Shown here: positions 33,801-46,500 of the stretch, piece after piece | Numbering within the stretch: position 1 is the stretch's first letter | How the letters are laid out: each line of letters begins with the position of its first letter | Source of the DNA: Pyronema omphalodes | Taxonomy: Eukaryota > Ascomycota > Pezizomycetes > Pezizales > Pyronemataceae | DNA length: 64,000 nt | Reading direction: 5' to 3' | Assembly (NCBI GenBank): GCA_024516155.1 | Contig: JAJJXM010000008.1 | Location: 558,001 to 622,000, forward strand | Notes under the pieces: generated by a model | The model's input: the letters and a program-made list of their open reading frames with translations, nothing else | Told to the model about the DNA's origin: nothing | Databases searched by the model: none | Position numbers and translations under genes: made by a program

Positions 33801-36619
33801 CTTCTGCATAGATGCCCAATATAGCCCAAAGAGATCTCTGGAAAGTAGATTACCGAAGGATTCTATCATTCTTATATTGCTCTGCAGATTATAATGGATA
33901 AGGACATTGTCCGGAACTGATGATTCACAGGGCTTATTCAAGAAACAGGAACAGAAGCAGCAATTTCTTCCGAGAAATAATGGAAACCATTCCATATTGA
34001 TGTGACTGAACATACTGTTTATGGAACCAATTATCCCCTCTCAGTTACACTGATATATAACGTTTGTGGATGGATTGAATGGTCTAAAAGTACTGGACGG
34101 AAACCAAATGTCAAATTCTTCATCACTTCGATGAGCTCACTAGTTCCAGTGACCACGTTTTTCTGAAGCATACTTAATCGCCATGATGACAACTACGTCC
34201 TTACTAAAGTAGTTTGAAAGAAAGAAATGACATATGTGTCTTGGGAATTACCGGATGCGACGATTTGGCGCGGTTCCATTTCTCATTCCAAGTCCGGAAT
34301 AGGTGCATTGCAGGTCTAAACGAATTCGAAATGAAACATTTTTCAATCCGTACGGCAAATCAAGATACCGGACCATACCCCGCTTCAAATTCTTCACCGC
34401 GTAACTTATGCATGACTAGAAATGCGCTAAATATGACATGTGGCTAAGGCACTTAGCCACAAAACATTACCATCAGCCGCTGACTGGTGTTGTCTTAGCA
34501 GTTTATGACAGATGTTAACTCACCAATTATGTTATTGGGCTGGATGTGGGAATTTCTGAAACAGATCTTGCCGCTAATAAATCGGCGGGATGAATAAGCG
34601 ATAGATCCTTAACTGCAGATTGATGAAGTTGATTTGCGCCTGATAACGCATGGAACAGATAAGGTTCGGGAATGCCTAGAGGTCTCACCGATTGGAACGT
34701 CACTGGGTAATATTATTAGAACCCGCTGTGCTGGCTGAGGCGTCTAGACTTTCACTTGGAGTTTCTGCTTGAGCACCGCTTAACGACGATCTGCTTCAGA
34801 CTAATGACTTAACCAATGAGCCTTTCAGATATTTTAGAGTTTCATATATGCTAAAGTCCTCTCAACATTTAAAGCGGGGAGTTTTCCAGCAACTCAGGTG
34901 GTCTAACACAGCCCGCTCCAACGTATCACTAACCAAGAAAACAAAAATCTGAAAGATTATATTTTCCTGTGGGTGGACGTGTCGAGTCGAGCTGAATATA
35001 TCCCCCAAACAAACAGATTTCCTGGAATTGAGATATTCCTGGCCCTTAATTTCATCAGCTCGCCGACATGCGGAGGTTGTTGTATGTCATTTTAAGTTCA
35101 TCATGGCGTTCCGCGTCACAAAGCAGGCTCGAATATATTAAATTTTGTTTTTGCCCATTCATAGTTTTGCTGACCGCTTTTCGTTCCTCTTCAGCTGGTT
35201 CAAAACACGTCTCAGCGCTCAACCAGCGCACATGTCGTTGATGGGTCTATGAATCTAGTCCACAACCCTGCAAGGTTGAAGGAATGTCGGAGCGATGTGG
35301 GGACCACCTTGAATGTGCCGCTCGCGAAGAGGATAATCCACGACACGCCCCGTGTATTTGCTCAACCACAAATATGTACGCCAATAGTAAAGCCACAAGC
35401 GTAGAAATCAATTTAACATCGTGAGAAATCATTCTACGCTAACAGATCGATCTGATGAAAAGATGGGTTTGCAGGCAGGTGCTAAAAGCCTGGGTATTGC
35501 GTATGAGCGGAGAGGAAATAGATGAAGCTCTTGATCACTTGTAATTAGGGCTATATACACTGACTAAGCGGAGGGCTGTGGTGTGGTCACAGTGGTAAAG
35601 AACGACATCGTAAGCGAGAAAAACTACTAGTCACGTAGCATCACTCGAAAGTATTTTGATCCTTGTTACTACCCTGTCATGGCGAATAAAAAGCACAGAC
35701 ATCGCGACCTACCGGTACATTTACGATATTCTCCATCATGGCGGAGATATTTTTTATTCCCAAGAATGCGTAAATATTAGGCGTAAGGTAAGGCCTGGAC
35801 CATGTTCGTTATCGAGTTGTGGTGTTCGGGCTCATCTTGCTGTTGGGCTGATGGGTGCCATCATTCTTCGGTCACACTACACGTCAAGTGAAAATGTGAC
35901 CGGTTGCTCCTCCAATGATCTGATGGGCAAGGGTCTTACTGATTATTCCAAACCCCATTGCATGTCTAGTTGCATATCAAGCGTATATTTATTGGATGGA
36001 TATGTCTCATCAGCACTTCAGAGACCCATCATGCCTAGTTAAAGTTGGACTCATTGTGTACATAGTGATTGAACAGTCATCAAGAACGACATGACTAGTC
36101 ATTGGATTTTCAATGCATCGAGCCAATACGCTTAAGATAACCAGCCAGTCACGACGAGTGGATGATTGCCGGATTTTGCTGTGCACTTGTCGACCTCACA
36201 TTCTGGTCGCACGATTCTTCATGAAATTTTGCAGAAAACTCAGCTGACGTATTCAAGTGAGCACTGAGGCGATGCTTTCTTCGCACTGCTATTCCTATTA
36301 TCTCCTAAGAAACGTCACGCATCAGGTGCAATGCGGGCCGTTAAGGGTTAGGTTTGACCCAGCCGGAGGCACTTCGCTAGCGGTCGCCAATTGAACCAAA
36401 GAGCTTCAGCAATAGTGGAGCACTAAACCTATGCATCGACGAGGTGCACCACCGAGCGCCGGAGAACATCGCGGACACCAACCATCCATCGCCTTTTCTC
36501 GATAACACCCTCTTTCCTCTTTGCATCACGACAGTTTGCAACGCCTCTCGGTTGCAACCCCGCCTCGCTGTAGCTTTCTCATTGGCACGGAGGAACAAAA
36601 AGACAGCAGATCGTCAATA
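30857..36619. other. Gene-poor stretch up to the coiled-coil gene
   Basis: Besides the weak frame at 31488-31793 nothing is supported. Overlapping open frames on both strands at 32374-33293 suggest compositional bias or a decayed gene rather than an active one. No repeat structure was recognised. Confidence 0.4.
31488..31793 (-). CDS. Orphan open reading frame, hypothetical
   Basis: A 101-codon minus-strand frame begins with ATG, and a second in-frame Met sits at codon 10 (MAHRTEPRIPSESTWQRLLF). The codon pattern is not obviously random and the segment ILQNYHLVGFLVSLRDKDQR looks protein-like, but no family is recognised and no splice model was found. It could be an exon of a decayed gene. 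Confidence 0.2.
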   Translation of the reverse strand: MRNTQRLVTMAHRTEPRIPSESTWQRLLFPSSCPESVPESKGPSNVIAPRILQNYHLVGFLVSLRDKDQRVLWVHYLSSSHISNVQQKGHLGMANACAESS

Positions 36620-38271
36620 ATGCCGCTTTACTATCATCCTCCGCCCGTCGCGGTTGAGCAACCCGTCCTGTTAGTTGAACCCCCCCAAATCATCTCGCTG
36701 CTTTATCCCTGGATTTGTTATCCTTGAATTCCTATTCTCGAATCCTCAGTCCAAGAGACCTTGGAGACAGCTGCTAACATCTTCCGCCAGTACCGGCCAA
36801 CCAACCCCGCCACCCCTCTTCTACCATGCCGCACCTTATTTGGTTGACCCTTCACCCGACGCGCAGATCCCACCTGGTGCACCTATCGAGCCTCTCCCCT
36901 ACGGGGCTTCTCACGTCGGCCCAGCTCCACCCCCCGGGTGTCCCGGAGGTGGCTATTGGAGTCTACATGGCTTTTTCCCAGTCTCACGTGATGCAATTCC
37001 AGCGTCAGTTCCACAACCAGGTGATTTCATGCATCCAATCTTGTTGAAGGGAAATTAGTAACAAAATCAATCTAGTCGTCACTGTTGCCCCTATGTCCGC
37101 CATGCCTCCGCCCGGATATCATATCGCAACCGCAGACGGAAAGATCAGATCATTTTCCTCAGGAAGTGGTATGACTATCAGTATTGCGGTACCTTGTGCT
37201 ACCTGCGGCCATGGTTTCTATCAAGAGAACCTATCCCAAGACTCCTGCCGCCCATGCCGTCGTATCAAACGCAGAGCTCGTATTACGCAAGAAATAATGC
37301 AAGAGGAGTTGGAATCCTTTAGGAAGGAACAGGCGGAAGCCTGGTCCAAGCTCCGCGAAGAGGAGAAGAAAAAAGAAGAGCAGAAGGTGAAAGAAGAAGC
37401 TGAGGCAAAGGCTCTGGCTGCAGCTTACTATCAGCAGTTGGAATACGAAAAGGCCCGCCATGCTGCTGAACAGGAGGCTATCAAAAAACTAGCCGAGGAA
37501 GCTGCAACGCAGAAGATTGAACTTGAGGCCAGCCGCAAACGTACAGAGGAACTAGTTCGCCAGTTAGCTGAAGCCGAGACCCTTCGCAAATTCTCCGAGT
37601 CTCAACAAAAGGATCTACAGAATAGTTTGATACAAGCTGAACAGGCTAAAAAACTCGCAGAAGCGGAATTCGCTCGTCAACGTGCCGAAGAAGAATTGGC
37701 CCGTCAAAAAGCAGAGCAAGCTAAGAAAGAAGCCGAATATGCTGCAGCCCAGGAACAACAACGCCACATTGCTTACACGCAGTATATCTACCAACAGAAA
37801 ATGGAACTTGATCGCCTCAGGGCTGAGGAAGCCGCCAGAAAGGAAGCCGAAGAAATCGGGCGAAAGAAATTCCAGGAAGACTATGAAGCCGCTCAAAAAG
37901 CTCTTGCGGACAAAAAGAAGGCTGAAGAAGAAGCAACAATTGCTAAACAGGTAGCCGCTGCAATTGCTGAACAACAGAATCGAATCCATCAAGAACAGAA
38001 CGATCGTCTTGTCAAGGAAAAGGTACATGCAGAAGCTCTTAAGGCTCAAGCTGCAGAATTCGCACGTCAAGAAGCTGCGAAGAAGCTCAAAGTTTATGTC
38101 GACCTAGATGAAGCCCAGGAACGCTCGCTTATTCGTGAAGAAATCAGGAAGCAGCTTCAGGGCTCGGTTACTGATGAGGATCTACAGAGAAGGTTTCAGG
38201 CCCTGAGACCAGAGGATGTTGCTGTCCCTCCTGTTAAGGCTCAAAAGATTAATATTCAATGGGAGTCTTAG
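36620..38271 (+). CDS. Coiled-coil protein with proline-rich N-terminus and CxxC pair
   Basis: Exons 36620-36669, 36791-37020 and 37076-38271 give 491 residues with matching phases; donors are GTTAGT and GTGATT and the first intron ends GCTAACATCTTCCGCCAG. Residues 1-100 are rich in Pro, Gly and Tyr (PPPLFYHAAPYLVDPSPDAQ). Cys134-x2-Cys137 and Cys151-x2-Cys154 (CATC and CRPC) form a possible zinc site followed by a basic RRIKRR. Residues about 164-445 are a nearly continuous Glu/Lys/Ala/Gln-rich heptad pattern, a long coiled coil. The tail ends KINIQWES. I recognise no named family; a structural or scaffold role is an inference. The third exon alone encodes 392 residues from an internal ATG, so a shorter product is an alternative. 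Confidence 0.75.
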
Positions 38272-41200
38272 TTGAACAAACTAATATTTCCGCCCTGGCT
38301 CCTGGGTTTTAGTTCCAACCGAGGATGGTAAAAATAAATTGGTGGACAGATTTATCTATCTTATCGACAGGTTTTTCGGATTTATCGATACACCTTACTT
38401 ATTTTTTTTTACAGGGATTACTGATCAACACGTTTCTTCCTGGCCCGTTTTGGTCCGTTCAGTGGTTGGCGCTCGGTGTTTTATGGGATTTTTTTATTCA
38501 TGCCGCGTTGTCTAAGTTTTCTTTCGTGATGGAGTGTGGCTGTTTACTATTCTTTGTTGCTAATAACTTTGGTTACAATTTGCATTTTGCGGTCCACATT
38601 TTTGTACAAGTCATTCTGATATCATGTCATTTGTACAAAACGTAGATAGTGCAATTCAAGCAATATTCCTTTAACCTTCAATTTTGTTTACTAAACCTGT
38701 CGCTAGGAAGAAAGCTTCACTGGGCGCCACTACCAAGCGCCCCTTTCGGTTTTCATTTGCATACCCATTCGAAATCTGTCACCACAGCGCTGCTTTTTTT
38801 CCAAAACACCCGCTGACTAAGAACGAATTTTTGTTGATGGGGAACCTCACGAACAGGCCTTTTAGACAGCACGGGTGGACATAGGGGTGAAGTTGTAAGC
38901 ACCATAGAATTCTGCTGTTCCCACCATTTATTATCTCTCTCAAGTTCACTGTACATTCGAGCTCCATTATCTCTCAATTCTACACAATGTTATGAAACCT
39001 TGATTTTTACCACTATCAATTATTAATCAGTACTTTTTTTTTCGGAGAACACTCACCTCATGTACATCCAATTTTTCCAATAATTCCTATTTTTTTTTTC
39101 ATCAGCACTTGTTACAGAAATCTACCGTTGCCTGAGCTCCGCGCGAGCGACGAGTTATATGAAGTACCGAAACCCGATGCAAAACCCCAGTCTAGCCCTT
39201 CAGACCCCGGTGTCGATTCCCCGTACTGTGGCGAAAGTCAGAAATTCTAGTCCCCACCTAGATAAGGTTTACATCGTTCCTGCAATGCTAATGCAGGAAA
39301 TCTAACGTGGAAGATAAAATAAAGTTACAAGCACATGAACGGGCGAACTCGGGGAACCCACAAATCGTAAACGTAATGGTGACAAAGTCGCCGGTTGCAG
39401 ATTTGCGTAAAAGAGGTTAGATACGTGTGATGGTTGGTGGGCATTGGTGCGGATTGGATGCACCTCAATCGCTGGTTTAGAAGCTGCAAATAGCGTTTAA
39501 AGCGGCGGTGATGAGGGGGAAAGGGAATGTGAGTGATGAAGGATGAGGAGAGATGTATGAGGCGCCCGGGAATGAGAAATGGGGGATGAAGAGTAGGGAT
39601 GTTATTACTATGTGATTATCACTTCACCTGTGTAACTCTATGAGTGTATCCCATGTTCATTACAAAAATTTAAAAACGGAATCAGTGAAAAGTTCTCCCT
39701 ACGGTTTCCCTATACAATTCAATATTGAAATTTTATATTTCAAATCTGGTACAAATATTTCCAAGTCTTCGATGGAAGAAGCCCTATTCTTCATCGATGT
39801 CGTCCTGTTTTCGTCGTGTGGTTATGCCAAGCCAGGGTCCAAACCTCGCTTAGACGATACCATGTTTCTCTCCAGCTTCACGAGGAAACACCTTGATTTC
39901 TTTGCATGGTTAGATTTCGCTGCTCGGGAGGATGTATTTCTTGAAATAGTAGGTCTATATGTCTATTAGTCGGGATTCGGTTATTCGATGAGAGTGTTTT
40001 ATGCAGCGGCGAGGCACACTCCAACATATCTGACTGCAAAACAGCCAAATATAAAGCTGATAAGATTTGTACATTGGAAAATCTAGTTTTCACCAACGGA
40101 GAACATTACCGATATCAATAAATTATCCGAGTTTAGAGGTAGATATACGTGCCAGACACCACAGTGATAATAATCGAGATTACAATTCCTGAAACGTAGA
40201 TGCATGCTGATTAAGCTAGGGTGAGATCATTGCAAGAAAGAAACGTGATTTCTTGCAACAAGACCTCTCCGTATACATAGATGTCTTAATAAATGACTTC
40301 ATACATTTTGCAATGGCAAATTCCGTCATGACATAGATGAGCGCTGAGCAAACCGCGAAACCCAAAGATGAAACTTGGGATACCAATGGGAAAAACCCAC
40401 GAAAGCCGCCTTTCAAAGCAGCATAATTACTGATCCTACATTATCTTAATACCATCGGAATATTATGCAAATGTCTCGGATAGATGTTAGTTGTTGCACC
40501 TACAGGTGTCGCTGGGTTACCGGGGTTTACCATTACGGGAAATTACCCGGTGCTTAGGGTAAGTGGCCACACTTACCTAATCTATGCTTTCTAAGGTATA
40601 GAATAAGTTTGGGAAGAATGTATATAGAAGGTTCGGGCGCCTCACTATATGGCTTGGACCACGAGGGTGGGAGTTGGATCTCGAATGTCCCGTGTAGGCC
40701 TTCTAGGCCTCGGGCAGAGTATGATTAAACAAGTAAATAAATAATTTTTTATTTAATTGAGCATGGTAACTATAGCAATGGTGGATAGTACAAAATGCTA
40801 GCTTGTTCGGGTTACAGTAGCTTAATGTCGGTACATTTTTTGAGTGACGACAGTCTGCCAACACAGGACACTTTGTTAAATTTGTCAACAAATAGTTCAT
40901 CTGCGGGATGCATTATCAGCATTTCAAGACGAAGAACATAACCATATACTTGTTGGTTATAGACGGTAAAACACCAAAATAGTTTTTGCTGGTATGTTTA
41001 TGGGCATCACTGCATATTTGATCATGATACAAAAAAACTGTATAGCAACCAAACTACTGATAAATAATATTTTTGGTGCTTTAAAATCACACCGATTGAT
41101 TATGGGATGATCATGCGGTATAGGAATTCCTTGGAACCACAACACTGCTACATGAAACAGCGAAAGGGAAGTTTCCGGCAAAGAAGAATTTGCAACTATG

Positions 41201-44200
41201 TTTTTCTCTGGTAGAGTGGAGGGAGGTAAATTTTGATAGATAGTGGAGGAAACAATCCTGGGCTTTCATGAGACCTAAAAGTGGTTAATGTTACCACTCA
41301 TGAATGTTTGGTTAAATGTTTAGAAGAATGCCTGAATTCAGGATTAATAATAGAGGGGGAGAACAGCTGTTTGCCGCATATTTCGTTTCATTTCCCACAC
41401 TCTTTACACAGTGTTTTTCCTATTGTGTAATAATGTTGTTCGCAACTGTTTACGGGGATTCTTTGCGCCACAACCTTTGACGTGGGCCCGCGCAAGATCC
41501 CCGCCTCCGCTGAACCGCCTCAGTTTTGCTTGTTTGCATTCTTCGTAGGAGGAAGGAAATCCCGGAACCTACGAATTCTCAAGCCAGGTCTTGACGGCAG
41601 TTATTAGCCGAGCTTCCCTGCAGAACCGACGTTGAATTAGACAAGCATCTAATCAATTTACTCGTTCATAATTGTTGTCCAATTGCACCCTCTGGTTATA
41701 TTTGCCACGATTTGCCACGCCTACTGGACGCGTAACACTGGTAATAAACATCGGCACTAAGCTTCCTCGATCAAGTCCCTGTACCCGTCCTTGTCCTCTT
41801 TATCTGTTCTTATCTGTATCCGTCTTCGTAGCTGTTGCCTTTCTCTTATCCTTTTATTCTGTGGTTAAATTCTTGCTCCCAAACACGGATCATCATAAAC
41901 TATTGTTTATCCCTGTCTCAAATACCACACACTGATACATCCGAGTTTCTCATTTTACATCATAAGGTTCGGAGAATACAGCCTTGAAGCGCTCAGGTTA
42001 TCTTCCCAAATCCCTTCCAGGACTATCACCAAAACTAGCAAGAACCAATCAGCTAGCTTGATAGAGATTGTCTATAAAGTTAAGAACTATGATATACCGA
42101 CTGTTATAATAGTTTTAGGGCTATTCGAGGCCACTCTATAGACACCTCTTCAACCACTATTGACAGAAAATATCTTAAAGCCTATAATACCATAGTTTCA
42201 GACTGGACGGCTATAGTATGTACCCGGATAAACGGATAAGCCCAGAGTGTTATTATTTTACTGCACCCGACTCTTTCCCCCATATAGCGGAAAGGCCAAA
42301 AAACTGCCTGCCATAAAGCACGACATATCTCCTGGTGATTATGGTTCCATTTGGCTATTACAAAACTGTTAACACCCCCACCTCCATCAGGAAGCCTCTG
42401 GAGTTGGGGTTGTTCTGTTGCTGTGTCCGATTGTTTAGGGGGTGCGGGGCGCTGTGGCTCGTGCCTGATGTACCCGCCAATTACACAGCGTGACCGACAG
42501 GAAATCACGGAAGTGAATAGATAAAAGTTGCAATGAAAAATTTAGTGTGGCGAAGGGAGGAAGTAAGTAGCCCTTCTATAACTCATTATTACTAACAAAT
42601 TCTACCCGGGAACTGAAAAGGGTTTGGAGAGCTGATAGTACCAGGCATGAAAAAGCCTTGGATAAAGAGTATACCCGGCAAGTACCTCCATTCCAGAAAT
42701 ATAGAGTCAACTCATGGATAATAGAAAAAAGATATGAGAGTTGGATGCATGTTCATCACGCAGGATTACATATCATCATGAGAGCAATACATCGCTTCGC
42801 GCATAGCAAAAAGACAAAAACAGCGATGTCCCATTATCAGGCATACTGAAAAGGTGCTGGAACAATAAACTACATCCTGGACTACAAATAGCGAGGACTA
42901 TGGTTATTGATCAAGTCTCAGGTTATCGGTAAAGAATGCATGAAAACCATGAGCTGTATATCCATACACAACGTGGTGGACGGGTAAAATCAAGTGGATT
43001 GATGGGTAAAATATGAAGCCGAGGCCCGAAAGCTAGACGGAAGAAGTTAAAACGATGGAATTGGAAGCAAGTTTAGTGCTGTTAAAGAGATTCAGATGAC
43101 CGGGAAAGAGCAGAAAAAGGGGAATAGATATCGCAAGACAACAAGACGGGCAGAGCAAAAATGCTGAGAGAAACAAGTAAAAAAGCAGAATAAAATTTAT
43201 GGAAGAGAAGACAGAGATCTGTGACTGCATGACCGGTCATGAAGCTGATCAAGAGAGAGCGAGCCGAAAAAATGTTGCTGGAGTTCAGAAGGAGGGCTGA
43301 TGAACTTAGAATGGGTGTAATGAGTAAGCCGGTAGGCAATCAAGATAAGAGCCATGAAAGACAATTGGAGGGATAGGGTGCAAATCCAAGTATGTACTAA
43401 AAGAAGGCGAGAATTGATTACTAATGCAGAAATAAGGGGAGTGGATGGGAGCCACAGGCCCACAGTTGAAACCGCATCAGATAGTGGACAAGATAAGGTG
43501 GAGTCGAAATAATCGGCAATAAATGACTAACGCGATAATAAAATTCGATTTAAGACACAAAATCGATTTCTAAATCGGCGGATCTGCGATCAAGAACCCA
43601 TGATATATCACTCAATCCCTACAATCTCTGATCACCAACTACCTATGGGAAATCAGGTAAATACCCCCGAAACCCATACTTATTTTTATCCCTTCTTTTA
43701 GGCAGATCGCAGTCAGATATCTCGATGCGAAAGGAAGCTTAAAACCGATAGTATGGTATGAATCGGTGATCGCGGATCAGCGGGCAATACCGGTAACTCG
43801 GTTCTGCGCCCGAGAGGTGGATAACGTTACACAGAGGCGATGGAGATGACGACACGATGTGGAAAGACGGTTTATTGCGATAGTAATAAGTAGCTATGCG
43901 ATGACACCCCGCCCTGTGGTCCACTTTCCTGCGAAAGTTCGTGAAAGGTCTTTTGTACACACTGCCAAATACTGCAAAACACAGACAGCTGACACGGCAT
44001 AGTATGCAAGAACATTGTGGCATCAACGGCCTTAAAGAAGAAGAATCACAAACTCAATGTCTCAAGAATCTCAGCTGCCATCGCCGAACTAAACACCCCT
44101 CGACTGTCTCGACAACTAACTCGGTACGGATTATGTCACTTCGACGGCCTTCATATTTTGACTTGTAGTGGAATGTCAGAGGCCATCGACGATTCTGAAG

Positions 44201-44521
44201 ACAGTTACCAACCGCAAGACCGTGAAAGACTGCCACACCTTTAACATTCAACTGTCGAGTTACCGGCGCCTGATCTACAAATGTCAACCATTATAAACCT
44301 CGTCTCAAACAGAAATCTTGCTTCACAAACAGAACGATAGGCAGACCTAAACCCGTCAGATACAATATTTTAGCCACTCAAAACATTCTTCTCATCTATC
44401 AGAAGTCTAACTACACCTACAGGAGCACTTCCTACTTCCCACCGACCTGCGGCCGAAAGCTATAACGTTTATCCTGTTATACACTTGCGACTCTATACCC
44501 TCTTAAGATTCCTCGGATGCT
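38272..44521. other. Gene-poor stretch of about 6 kb
   Basis: The first 400 bp probably hold the 3' UTR of the coiled-coil gene. A GC-richer block at about 40490-40720 and another at 41440-41640 resemble LTR-like fragments but no paired ends were found. An A/G-rich block at 43020-43480 has no gene. No other feature is supported. Confidence 0.4.
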
Positions 44522-46500
44522 TTATGCCGTCGTCCCCCTTAGATTCAGATTGTTTTTCCCAAAACCCAGATTCCATAGCCAACTCTTTGAGCTTGGGGTG
44601 GGAGAAGGTACGTCAGCGGTAGTAGTGGTGGCAAACGAAGCTGTTCCAATAATAGGCGTCTCAGCCACAGTTGTCGATTGCGAAGCTGAAGTAGAAGCAA
44701 AAACAGTTGCACCAGACATCGCCACAGCCAGAGAAAGTGACACAGATACACTCAAACTCCCAGTCGGTTTCGGAAACCAGCTTCTTCTACCGTTTTCACC
44801 GTTCCTTAGCCGATTAAAGATGATGAATCTGGAAAGGGAAAACTATTCACCCCAATACTAATGCCAGTATCTACCGGTGCAGAAACATCAGCAATCGTGC
44901 CCAGCGTCTGAGTTACAGTTACCACGGCCTCTGGAACCTTCACCGTTACTATCTCCCCAGAAACTATCACAGTAACAAAGCTAGTGGCGGTGCTAATAAA
45001 AGTCTAATTCGGAAGTGTAGTAACACCGACTTCAAATTCCTGGCTAGTACCAGTATTGACGATGAAAATGGGGGTGTCATCGATCGTTGTGTACTGCGTC
45101 GCCGTTAATAATTCCCGCGTTGGTACTGCTGTTGTAATCACTGAGCCAGGGGGGGTGATAATGGGTTCGAGTGGCTGGAAAAGGGTGGTGGGTAGGAGGG
45201 GACCGATGAGAGTTGAGGTCAGGGGTTTCTCCGGGGGAATAGCTGTCAATGTAATGGGAAGTGAAAATGAGGGTAATGGGGACTGTTCCTGGGACAGTGC
45301 CTATTCCGCTGCCGATGGAAAGGGAGAAGTTGCCAGAGATCGGGAACGGAGGTCGGATTGTGAGACGTGTGAGTCTGGAGGGAGGAGAAACGGTGAGGGT
45401 GCTTTTGGTAATGATCGGAACGACAGGGATAGAGGATTTGATGATCACTTCTCTGGTGGTTTCCGGGAGCATCACAGTTTCACTTCCAGTTCCGGGGATC
45501 GGAAGGGATCCATTGCCGGAGTTGAGAAATAGTGAAGGGGGTCTTGGAATCACTGGAAATTTGCTGGCTGTAGGGTTTGGGATACCGGAAAGTGAGCCGA
45601 TACTCGGAAAAACTGCCGTGCTAGTGCCTGTGGAGAGGATATTGTTGCCAGGTATGGGTAAGGGAGGCTTCAATGGATGTGGTTCAACAGGAGCCGTGGT
45701 GGGTAAAGAGGTGATAGGTCTCATGTCGGTACCGATGATGCTGCTCGATTTTACAGGAGCTGGGAATGCGCGGATTGAACTCCCATGGACTGGTGCGGTG
45801 GGGCATCCACCGTGTGGACGACTGATAGTGCTGGTGAGAATCTATGAACCACTCTCGGTCGAGACAATGCGGCTGGTCTGATTGGATGCGGGAGCGGTAC
45901 CAGTTCCAAGAGCGGTAGTACTAAGACCAATAGAAAAAAGAGGAATGGCTGTGACGTAAGGAATAAAGCTCGAAACGGTGCTAGGGAACTCAGTTGGAAA
46001 TAGACACGACAATACGGTGCCTTGGATCGGCATATCACTTGCCTCGGGGACCTTGTGGGGGAAATTGTAGTGATGTTACAGCAATTCCTGTTGGCACATT
46101 AGAAGCGGTTTCGATAATGGTAATGCTGATTAAACTTCGCCCAGGGAGAGGGAATGGAACTCCAGAGCTCGAGTGAGAGCGGTTCCGAATGATTATCTCT
46201 GAGGCACTTCTAGTTTCCAGGCCTACGAAGGTGGTGTTTACTATCCTGCTACTGACACTGTTAGTGGCTACAAGTCCAGTTAGCATATGGTTGATGGTGG
46301 TGCCGGGGACTGGTCAAGTGAGTGTGCTGTTGATTGAATTTTGAGCAAATCTGGAGCCAGTGGGAGCGGCGATGGCCTCGATACTGGTTCCGGGATAGGT
46401 GGGAAATACGAAGTGGTGTTGCTAAATCGCGCACCGAATCCTATAGGGAGCGCTGGCATTTCTGCTGAATTCGACGGAAGGATACCACTCGGCACGGTGC
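44522..46500 (-). pseudogene. Broken Ser/Thr/Pro/Val-rich secreted-type protein gene
   Basis: All three minus-strand frames in turn encode low-complexity Ser/Thr/Pro/Val-rich sequence, for example VTVIVSGEIVTVKVPEAVVT near 44900-45000 and a final segment ending SKSWLWNLGFGKNNLN. Such VTVT-rich tracts are typical of fungal cell-surface or secreted proteins. The frame shifts repeatedly, and stops at about 45004 and 44817 interrupt it, so no continuous product exists. I see no consistent intron model that repairs it. A signal peptide could not be located. It is most likely a decayed gene; sequencing error is a less likely alternative given several breaks. Confidence 0.4.

Noticed and set aside
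38325..38645. Hydrophobic 106-codon frame downstream of the coiled-coil gene
   Set aside because: It lies in the probable 3' UTR; the hydrophobicity comes from T-rich sequence and there is no homology signal.
40488..40735. Possible solo LTR beginning TGTTAG and ending TAAACA
   Set aside because: The ends are only weakly complementary, and the 5-bp flanks (ATAGA and AGTAA) do not match, so there is no target duplication and no second copy.
41430..41940. LTR-like GC-rich promoter block
   Set aside because: It looks like a retroelement regulatory region in composition only; no paired terminus, primer-binding site or gag/pol sequence was found.
45056..45881. Long plus-strand frames (158 and 206 codons)
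   Set aside because: They are antisense shadows of the Ser/Thr/Pro-rich pseudogene on the minus strand.
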